64,000 bases of DNA from positions 54,193,485-54,257,484 of the forward strand of contig NC_086248.1 in NCBI RefSeq assembly GCF_021018805.1, given 5' to 3'. The stretch comes from Prinia subflava (lineage: Eukaryota; Chordata; Aves; Passeriformes; Cisticolidae). Every line of letters starts with the position of its first letter. The first letter of the stretch is position 1. Position numbers and translations under genes: made by a program. Of this stretch, positions 52,800 through 62,313 are shown piece after piece. The notes beneath the pieces were generated by a model. It saw only the letters and a list, made by a program, of their open reading frames with translations, was not told the DNA's origin and searched no databases.

Positions 52800-55700
52800 A
52801 GAGTAAGAAAAGAAAAGCATGGAGAACTGAGTTTATTTAATGACAAATAAAATATATATTTTAATAAAATTATATGGGCTGAAGAGATGTTTTAGGATAC
52901 TAAAAGGCAGCAGCTCTATGAAGGGAAGGTATGATGCTTGGTTAATGGTTGGACTTGGTCTTTTAGGCTGAGTCAAGAAAAAGACTGCAGTCCATCACTA
53001 AACCTTTGGTTTTCAATTAGTGATCTGTTGAAACATCAGTGTCCCCTTCCTTTAACTTGGTTGCTCTTTGATGGTCACTGTGTAGATTTCTTTTCCTTGT
53101 AACTATGCCGGTGGCCTTTTCTGCATCCTAATGATTTTTCAGTCCTGAAAATAAGAGCTGAATTTGATTCAGGGAATTGTCTAAAAGATAATGGATCTAT
53201 CCTTCCTTCTTTCATACTCAGAAAGAGTGAAGTTTGAAATAAATCTTTTTAAGAAAGGGCACTGCCAATCATCAATCATCATTGCCATTACTCCTGTAAT
53301 AGCAACCAGATATAACATCCACAGTGCCCATGTGCTATTAGGTAAGGAATTTCTTTTTAAAAAGTCTCCATTGAATTGAAAAGTGTCAGTATTTGTAGGG
53401 AGAGTAACAAAAAAAGAGGGGATCTCTTTTAGCCTCTTACTTTTCAGAACATTAAAATGAAGTGTGTATTGCACAATACTATCACATGCTTTTCATGCTC
53501 AATCTGTTGTGCACTATATAGCCAAAAATAAAGGAATTTCTGACATTTCAAAAAGTGAATTTGTGAGGGGAATAGGAGGCTTTCTTTGAAATATGTGACT
53601 TTTACCTATATCCACATAGCAGTTTCTGTAAAAAAAAGAATTGCAAAATATCTACATGATTAAGTGTCTGAAGTCGACAGGCCTGAGAACATTTAATCTC
53701 AGTAGAACTTGCCCTACCTGTGTGAATTCAAATTCATGTTATATTAATCACACTCTCTATGTTAACATACCTCATGGAATTGCAATGGTTTTTGATGATG
53801 AATCCTTCAAATGGGACTCTCTATATGACAGTCATAGAGCTTATGCCAATGTAAGATCGATGTTGATTCTTTCAGCACACATAACCCTTGGGCAGTAGAC
53901 TTGCCTCCTTTTTTTGACAATTATTAATTCATCCAAAGCAAATTTTCTCCATCATTCTGCCTTTAAAGCAGAGGCAACTCATGAATATAAGGGTTCTTTT
54001 TTTTTCTTCCCATAAAAGATGCAGTATATAAAATAATAATTGGTAGAAAAGATACTGCTTCAGGTCTGTAAATGGAAGATGCTGTAATTTTAGGAAGAAA
54101 TAAGAAGTGGAAACCTATTAAGTCTTTTGTAGAATAATGTATTTTTTCTAATCAGGATAATATATGGAGAATACCTTTTTTTGAATACTTTTCCTTTAAG
54201 GGGAAAAAATGATAAAGTCATGTTAAAAATAGCACGCATGATTGCAGCAACCACAAAGTTCATACACCTGCATTATCCTCTCAATGGCTAAAGGATTTTT
54301 TGTCACCTCCCATTAAGGCAAATTGAAGCTGAAAGAATAAATTCTCTTATGGAGGACTTACAAAGCTACGCCATTTCTTCTTTCTCAGTCTTGGGCATCA
54401 GTTCATGTCTTCTGTCTTTCCTTTGCTCTCCAATCTCATTATCTTGATTGCTTGTCCTTTCTCCAGCATTCTAAGAGGAAATATAGGGGGGTTTTTCATA
54501 GAAAATCATCTAAGAAAGATAAAGACTTTGAACTTGAAGAAAAAAAAATTATCTGAAAAGATTTTCAGAAAGGTCGCTTTTTTAAAGATTATTTGAAACA
54601 AGGTTTTTTTTTTCTTTTTCCCTTTAAAACAGAAGCACAGTTTTGTAGTTTCCAGAGATGAGTTCATATCAAGTTTTATTTTCATACCAAATTTTATTGC
54701 AGTGTGCATATTTGTGATACATTAAGTGTGCGTGTGCCTGTGCACGAGTAGTGTTCCTATATATGAGCACATTGCCTCAAGTAATAATCATCTGTGGATT
54801 ACCATGATGGTGATAACAAGTGCAGAATTGCTTTCATGGGTACAATAAAGAATGGCATGATAGATTTTTATCTACACTGGTTTTTTTAAAAAAACTGTCT
54901 TAAAGCATATTTGTTAATTAAGTGCTGTCTGTACTGTTCTGAAGTATCTTTGTTCCTTGAGTAAAACCATATTAAAATTCAGAGTTTGTGTGATACATAC
55001 ATACATTTAGTTACTATTAACTAGGATTAATTTCAATTAACATCAAACACATATCTCTTTCTCTAAAAGAAAGCATAGGTATTTTTCAAAACTGTTAGTT
55101 TGTTATGAGTAGGGTTAGCAGAAGAAAGGCTGCAAAACTAGCAAGCCAGGAATAAATTTAATCATGAGAAAACATTGGCTCCAGAGGCAAATTAATTCAA
55201 AATATGGTATTTACTGACTGAAAATAGACAAAAATCACAGAGTTCTGATTCACCGTTTTGTTTTCCCCTTTACCTGAAAAATGAAAGCAAAATGCAAAGA
55301 GTTGTTGGGGTTTTTTCTATGATTAGTGTTGGTGAATTGTAGTACTCAAAGACAAGTTTATACACATCTATATCTTTTTCTAATACTCAAATGTTTATTC
55401 CTACTGCTTTTGTTTTGATATGTGAACCTTAGAGGTCTCCATGATATGCAGCAAAATACTAAATAAGAATGTATTATTGTTGCATTTATTATATCAAATG
55501 ACAAACCACCTCTGAAGGCTTTGCAAAGCCTTGCATTTTTCTTAGAAAGGAATGAATTTTTTTCAAAATATTGATTTCTTTATATTTTATTTCATTCAAA
55601 ATCTCCCACTTACAAACACTGGCAGTTATTAAAAGCAGTATATCCTTCCTGTCAGAATAATTTTGCCTAACAGATACTCCAGTTACAAAACTCCTTCATG

Positions 55701-56029
55701 CTTGAAACATTATGATATATTTCAGTTTCCTAACGGATCCCAAAGTGCTTCTTATGTCATACTTTGCTTTGAATTACTAGTGCAGCCATTGTTGTGGTAC
55801 AGTATTGTCAATAGTCATGTTGCAAACCAGTTGAGTAGAAGGAGATGGGAGAATAACCTTTGGCTGGCTAGAAGTGAAAGGGCTCTTTTTCCATTTTCTT
55901 TTGTGAAAAACTTTAGAAATAACATTCTTGGGATGTTTTGCTTGGTGCTTTACAAACATAGAAACAAAAGAAAACCTGAAATCAAGAATACTTACAGTCA
56001 AACTTGTGAGCTGTACTAACAACAGCTGC

Positions 56030-56138
56030 TTGTACCACTTGGAGATATGTTTTAGTAGTGAACAAGGTGGGCTGGGTTAGTGGTTTGATTCAGTTATCTT
56101 CAAGTTCTTTTTCAATCTAAATGATTCTGTGATTCTAA
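56030..56138 (+). mobile_element. CR1 LINE 3' tail, plus strand
   Basis: 'accacttggagatatgtttt', 'gtggtttgattcagttatct' and 'tttttcaatctaaatgattc' lead into the CR1 terminal repeat ATTCTGTGATTCTA. About 110 bp remain, in the sense direction of LAMA2. Confidence 0.78.
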
Positions 56139-56737
56139 CAAAGACAGAGAATTCAACTATTTCTTGCTGGTACATACACTGTTTAAGCTTTTTCAGTAGA
56201 AAGTAAACACTTTAGGAGTCATCCATGGATTTTCATTTGAAGATCATCATGCAATGTGATGTCCTCAGCAATATCACATGCAAATATTGAATAGCCCTAA
56301 ATGCCATTGGATAGCTGAGGAAAATATTTTTAAGAAGAACAGCTTTTAATTTAGACCTGAACAGTTGCTTTTGTTATATAGTCCTATATTTTTATGTTTA
56401 ATAATCCTTGCATGCTGGGATTCTGTTGCCATAGAAATATGAGCTTTTAGTTGTGCAAAATTATGCAAATATTTTTTCTTGTTAAAATATTCATGAAGGA
56501 GTACAGTCAGATAATGGGGGGAAGGGTTGGTTCTTGTGTTTTAGTGGAACTGGACTTTGACATAAATGTTCTAATTAGTCATTCATTCTAATATTACAGG
56601 AAGGCATTTATTGATATGACTACTGTAATTACAGTTTGCCCCTTTGGAACCGCAGACCATGGAACTGGGAGACTAACATTTAATCAGCAAAATTAAGAAT
56701 TACTTTTAATTATGAGATTGTTGACAGCTACAAGACC

Positions 56738-56804
56738 AGCAGTAAACAGTTTTTATTTAGAAACTTTTGATGACGAGCAGTAAACAGTTTTTATTTAGAA
56801 ACTT
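56738..56804. repeat. Two-copy tandem duplication, 38-bp spacing
   Basis: AGCAGTAAACAGTTTTTATT followed by TAGAAACTT (29 nt) occurs at 56738-56766 and again, identical, at 56776-56804. The 9 nt between (56767-56775) would complete a 38-bp unit. No mismatch in 29 nt suggests a recent event or a sequencing/assembly duplication. Confidence 0.95.
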
Positions 56805-57034
56805 AGAAACATGCCTCAGAGTTGATGCTGAAATAGTGAATTTGATTACGATATCACTAGTAGTCTGAAACATCCTCCAGTTGAATAAAAAGTGGTATTT
56901 TTACCCACACTTAAACCACTTAGTCACTCTGGCCTGCTAATTTGATGCTTATAGTGATCAGAACAGCAGTTGCAGCAGCTGTTGAGTTGGTATTAACTGG
57001 TTTGTTTGGTGTTTTGTGGGTTTTTTGTGGGTTT

Positions 57035-57070
57035 TTGGTTGGTTGGTTGGTTGGTTGGTTGGTTGGTTGG
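57035..57070. repeat. (TTGG)9 tetranucleotide microsatellite
   Basis: There are nine perfect TTGG units, flanked by T/G-rich sequence ('gtgggttttttgtgggtttt' before, 'gttgttttttttt' after). The Gly/Trp/Leu/Val-rich open frames crossing it (56942-57297) are repeat artefacts. It is likely polymorphic in length. Confidence 0.97.
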
Positions 57071-57639
57071 GTTGTTTTTTTTTCCTTCAGTTTAACTGTA
57101 TCAGTCAGGGAAAAATGTCTGCAACTGTGATGTCATACAGGGGTAATTTCCTTAAATATCCTTCTATGATGCATTCTTACATATACATACTACATATTGT
57201 GCTGCAGGATCACAGTTTCTGGTACATTTTTGCCAGATTGGTAGACTTCCAAAGATTGAGATTTGCGTGCCACCACAGTAATAGACATGGGCAATAATTG
57301 TACATGAATTAGGTTATCACATCAGCTACTGAAAGAATATACCTCTGTTTTGTGTTTTTGAATCGTTGATCTAATTACAGCAGCTTGGGGAACTTTGGTT
57401 GGGAAGGCACAGTCAAGATCATATGGAAAGCAAAGCAAGAGTAACTATATTAAGGTTATGTGCTTTGGTACTAGGGTTAAGCAACTGTAACAAAATAATC
57501 ACATATTTTAAATTTTGTGACAATTTATCATTCCAAAAGGCGATTTTAGACTTCAGGAGTGGTTGACCAGAGAGTTCTGTTTCTCTTTTGGAGTCAGAGG
57601 AAATGACAGTGAGAATTGTGGCAGAGATTTGAGAATTTG

Positions 57640-57644
57640 TAGAG
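57640..57644. repeat. Target-site duplication, left copy (TAGAG)
   Basis: TAGAG directly precedes the TGTCATGGG start of the LTR. The same five bases follow its end at 59013-59017. A 5-bp duplication is the expected scar of retroviral-type integration. Confidence 0.9.
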
Positions 57645-59012
57645 TGTCATGGGTTGGCACTGGCCAGATGTTAATGCACCCATGAATATATGTTTTTTCC
57701 CTAACAACTACTGTGGGATGTGATCAGGAACAGAGCAGAGCAGGCTTAAATCTTGAAAACAAAAAAAAAACCCACCAAAACTTTATTACATTACATAAGA
57801 ACAGAGACAGAAAAACTCTTAAACACACACAGAGACAGAAATAAAAACTTCTCAGAACATTCCTTCTCCCAGTTTCCACCCCCCACTCATTACTCTTCAC
57901 AGACCAAACCTTTGGGTTTTAGATCAAACAATCACCACTCAAAAAAACCCAATCTTCACTTCAGCAAGGGAGAGAGGAGTCTCTCCTGCAGCACAGACTG
58001 TTCTCCAGAAAACACGGGTCCACCCCTTATGTGTTCCCATGTCACCCGTGGCACCGCCCAGAGAAGTCTGCCAGGGTGACTCTCTCTTTTTCCTATGTCC
58101 AGCGCTCTCACCGCTGTCCATAGTCTAAGGCTGCATACAGGGCTTTTTAAGGATGCTGCATGCCGAGCTCTCCCCCTTTTCACCCAGGGGCCGGGGTTCC
58201 AGGAGCAGGTCTGCCCTGAGGGCAGAGGGCGCCACCTCACCCTCCCCCTCTCTTCTCTGCTCGCTCTACTCTTCAAGTGCCAGTCACTGTAGCAAAAGCA
58301 GGGGCAGCTGTATCCACCCAAAATGCAGTTTATGTTCAAAAGAGACTTAAGTTCAGTCCATGGCTGACATTATGCAAGAGAAGTCCAGCTCAGAAGGCTG
58401 CTCCTCTCATTCTTTGCCCATCGGGTTCCTTCTAATTGTGCTTTATCATCTCGGTCCCAGGCCATTTCCCTCTCTCTTCCGAAACCACCAGTCATGAGAA
58501 TCAATGTCTAAGAAAAGTTTCTTTCTGCTACACAAGGGTTAACAGTTTCTATCTCTCGGCAGGGCTGCAGGCTCAGGCACCCCGAAGCTCAGCAACTCCC
58601 AGGTGGCTGGGCACCTTCTCCCGGAGTTTGGGGGGGGGGAGGGGGTGAGCACACACAGAAGGCACTTCCACAGTTTTCCACCCCTCCATCCTGGACGGGG
58701 CAGCTCAGTTCCAGTCCTGTCCCTTCTCTTCTCCCCCCCGGGGGCTCCGGCTTACCTGAGCCGACCACGTGTTTCCCCTCCCCCACCCAACCTCGTGGCT
58801 GGGCAGGGGAAGGAGGCCTGAGAGGTCTCTCTGCTTAAACCAGAATCTAAAGGAGGCCGAACTCCCCTGGAGTCTTGCTTTTAACTCTTTGTGTCCTCAG
58901 AGGCGTGTCTAAACCTCCGAGTGACCAACCCAGGTGCCAGCAGAAAAGCTGATCACTGATTGGACTGCCCACATCCCCCTAGAAAAATTGACCTCCCCCC
59001 ACAACCACGACA
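57645..59012 (-). mobile_element. Solo LTR of an endogenous retrovirus, 1368 bp, antisense to LAMA2
   Basis: The ends are TGTCATG...CACGACA, a 7-bp imperfect inverted repeat with canonical TG/CA termini, flanked by exact TAGAG duplications. The element is much more GC-rich than its surroundings. Read on the minus strand it has LTR anatomy: a CCAAT box at 58959-58963, a TATA-like TTAAAA at about 58878-58883, and AATAAAG (57781-57787) roughly 140 bp before the end. This gives U3-R-U5 running from 59012 to 57645. A G/C homopolymer-rich patch lies at about 58628-58645 and 58730-58745. No gag, pol or env coding is present between or beside the ends, so it is a recombination-derived solo LTR. It is a different family from the two other LTRs. 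Confidence 0.92.
57781..57787 (-). terminator. Polyadenylation signal AATAAAG of the LTR
   Basis: The + strand CTTTATT reads AATAAAG on the minus strand. It is placed where the R/U5 boundary of the minus-oriented LTR is expected and is followed on that strand by a T-rich stretch. It cannot terminate LAMA2 transcripts, which run on the other strand. Confidence 0.65.
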
Positions 59013-59017
59013 TAGAG
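59013..59017. repeat. Target-site duplication, right copy (TAGAG)
   Basis: An identical pentamer follows the CACGACA end of the LTR and pairs with 57640-57644. Confidence 0.9.
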
Positions 59018-60176
59018 TAAATGTCAACATTCATAAATATATTTCGGGAGACAGCATATAATCTTACTCTGCAAATTTTTCAATCAGTCACTGATTACAT
59101 TAATTTTTTCAGTGCTGAGCTCAGAAGGAGCAACTACTCAGTGTAAGTAGGAGTGGCAGCAGAGGGCTCGGAGGAGAGCTGATGTTATTCAGTTCCATCT
59201 TCCTTAGGAACTGAGATTTATTTCATTTTTTATTTTAGAGTTCCATGATATAATTGGATGCTTCAACATTATATATTAAACACAAGTAGTTGTATTTTAT
59301 TTAGCCATCCAAATAATACAGTCTAGTTCAACTGAAGAAGAGAACTAAGGTCATGAAATGATAACTTTAATACAATATCTCAGTAACAGTGAGACTGGGA
59401 TCAATTTATGGATATAATTTTGAAAAATACAGAAGCTTCTTACTGATTTTTAAAAAATATTTCCCATTTAAATGCTTCTGCTAAGAAACAATATTGAATT
59501 AAAGGAATTGTGCAATATTTTAATTGGTTTAAATTGTTTGTGATAAACTATTTTAAATATGAAGGGCCTGGAAATAGGCATCAGATTCTCTTGTTTAGGA
59601 TGGCAGACATTATCAACCATTATGCCGAAATTATGTGTTGAACTTCTGGAGCAAGAAGGGAAAGGCACCAGGACCAAAAATCAAAAAGGTTTAAGTTGTC
59701 TGTTTACACTTGGTCTACTGATATTCTAACAAAAGCAAGGGATACTTTCAAGGGATGGTTAAGGTGATACTCTCTAGATTTTAATGTCTTCCCCTCTTGG
59801 TGTTCTTTCTTCCCTCATGTTTCCATTGTGTTTGAATCTGAATACAGGGTATATCTCTGGTAGGTGCAAGGTGTTCTTTCTATGGCCAAGTGATCAGATG
59901 CTGTGAAAGGCTTTGCTTAGTTAAGACTAATAAGTGTTCTGGGAGGGCCTCAGTTGCTTAGATATTGAACAAAAGTAGGGAAGAGACATGGTCAAGATGC
60001 ACAAGAAATACAATTTAGCAGAGTTCTCATTGCTCCTTATGAGTTGTGCCTACTTTTCGGACAGGTTTTATTTGTCTCCTAAGCAAAAAACTTTAAATTA
60101 GGGAAAAAACCATAAACCCACAGATTTGACAATTCTTTCCATTCCTGGGAAATTTTTAAATATTAAGATTGATTAT

Positions 60177-60214
60177 GAATATGTTGTTCCATTGTCCAAT
60201 GAAACAACATATTC
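60177..60214. repeat. 18-bp inverted repeat with 2-nt loop, one mismatch
   Basis: GAATATGTTGTTCCATTG (60177-60194), TC, CAATGAAACAACATATTC (60197-60214). Seventeen of 18 positions pair, and the exception would be a G-T wobble. It is immediately followed by a second small inverted repeat, ATTCACAA/TTGTGAAT, at 60211-60229. It has no resemblance to a known microRNA that I can name. Confidence 0.93.
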
Positions 60215-60224
60215 ACAATATTTG

Positions 60225-60267
60225 TGAATAAAACTCCTTTGAATAGGAATTTGAATAAAACTCCTTT
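60225..60267. repeat. Direct repeat TGAATAAAACTCCTTT, two copies
   Basis: The 16-mer occurs at 60225-60240 and 60252-60267, 27 bp apart, directly adjoining the hairpin at 60177-60214. The whole 90-bp patch is therefore built from inverted and direct repeats. Confidence 0.93.
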
Positions 60268-62224
60268 TTCTTTTACTGAACTCTGCCTTAATGTAGGATC
60301 GGCAGAGGAAATACTAAAATTTAAAGAGCCTGCATCATAACATTCTGGATAAGATTCTAGGAATGAATGACTTGGAAATCTTGGGTGTTGGAGTGGTCTA
60401 TTTCAAGAAACTGAAGATGACAGTGAATGGTTTGAAATTCTTAATTTTTCCTTTGAATGGTTCAATATTGTACACAAGTTCTCATGGAAAGGATTTGAAC
60501 CAACCACTGATAAGTAGTCAGGCTAGTTTATTTAATCTTACTCCCTCACTTGGTCTATTTCTCTGGAAGCAGAATCCTGAAAAAGTGAAAGTAAGTAGAA
60601 TGTAGCATCAAATTATACAGAAGAATTTTGAGTGTACTAAAGCAGGGAAACTAGGATTGTGAACTAGCTGGCAGAGTTAGGGGAACTCTAGATGGCAGAG
60701 AGCTTGGGGAAAGAGTCCAGTCTTTCAGGAGAAAAGTTGAACTTCCCTATGAAGAAAACTCTGACTTTTTTTCAAAGCTAGCCAGAACTATACTGTCATT
60801 CAAATAGAACATGATTATTCTGCTCCCTGCTTTATCTGAAATATTGCTCTAATGCCTCAGAAGAGCTTTTATATCCTATCTAAATTCAATCTGCCTAAGA
60901 GAGGAGAGTCTATTTAATCTCTAATTGGATCTGGAGTAGAACTAACACATGCAATCTTTACTGAGAGCTATTACTAAATGAAGAAAGGTTTGACGTCTTC
61001 TTGGTGATGGTTCTATCAGAATTCTTTTCTAGTCCCTGCCTTCCCTCACACTACAACTAGGTCGAAGACTGGATCAGCAAAATCCAATTAAATATCATAA
61101 ATTTACAGCTGATACTTTTTCATAAAGATAATAATCCAGATGAGAGCTGAACTACTAGTGAAATATTTCCTTCACCACAAGTAAATTAAGTGAGAAAAAG
61201 CAGCCCTTGGTCCATTCCCTTCTACACTGAGGGGGCTGTTAGAAGGACACATGTGCACTTAGCCATCAGTTAAGGTGGTACATTGTTCAGTGGCTTGTCA
61301 AACCATATCACAGGTACTTAGGTGCCGATGAATTATGGACTAACTTTGTCATCACAAATAAACTGGGAAAAATCTTCTTTTATTTAAAGGATTTCCTTCA
61401 CATGGGTAGTACTGATATTCTGGTGGCAGATATCTCTACATTTGCTGAAATCCGTGTCATAAAATAAATGTGTACCTTGAGAGTTTGTGAAGGTGAAAGA
61501 GTCCAAATCTACTCCAACCTTTTATTGCAGCTCTATTTCATGGAAATCCAAGAAGGCTAGCAGGGAATGTTAAATTGTGTATGTTATGATTCCATTACCT
61601 TCAAGCATAATATCTAGTGGTAAATAGTGCCATAGGAATATGACAGAGCCGCTGGAAGACTGGGTGAATATCTGTGTAATTTCTCATAATTACGAGAATC
61701 ATCTCGTATCAAGCAAGCAGATAACATTCACAGGTGTATCAGGAAACAAGTGGGGTGTTTGTTTCTTTCGTAGATCTCTTCCAGAATAAGAAAACCTTAT
61801 TATCTCTTAGAACCTTAAGTTACTGTTAGCAACTTGCTGTGAGACTCCTTGTTTTTTTATTCAGCTGAATGTGTGTTAACATCCTCCACAGAAAGAAATG
61901 CTCTGCCCATTCATGTTTGTAGCCTTTGTGCTTTTCTTCCCCATTTTTAAAATTTTGGTAGCATGTGTTCATGTGGTATAGTTCTAGTTGTGTGACCATG
62001 TACATAATTATTTAATAGCAAATTGAATTCATGTTTTTCCAAATCCTTTTACCTTTCTCTTGACTTATTGTAGCTATATTGGTCTAATAAAAATATTAAC
62101 ACTCCTTATAATGCTTGTCTCTCTAATACGTCAGTGACTATATTTCTGCCACAACCACTAACAGGGAAGAGGGAAAAGATAGTTCAACTTGTTGATATTT
62201 GTTGATGCTTAAGGATGGGGTTTA

Positions 62225-62313
62225 CTGGTGAACTTGGCAGTGTTGGATTAATGGATGGACTTGAGGATCTCAGAGTTATTTTTCAACATAAATGAGTCTT
62301 ATGATTCTATGAT
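62225..62313 (+). mobile_element. CR1 LINE 3' tail, plus strand
   Basis: 'ggattaatggatggacttga', 'ggatctcagagttatttttc' and 'gtcttatgattctatgat' match the final approximately 90 bp of CR1, with the terminal repeat intact. It is in the sense direction of LAMA2. Confidence 0.8.

Noticed and set aside
52940..52975. CR1-tail-like 'ttaatggttggacttggtct'
   Set aside because: Only about 25 bp resembles the CR1 terminus and the terminal ATTCTATG repeat is missing. It is too short to call.
53641..53898. Possible continuation of L4 (contains a YDS-like segment)
   Set aside because: The translation does not follow the GGQL/TISYDL pattern and has no acceptor at the right place.
57753..58339. Overlapping open frames of 108 and 127 codons within the large LTR
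   Set aside because: They are products of low stop frequency in GC-rich LTR DNA. LTRs of this type do not encode proteins and none of the frames resembles a known family.
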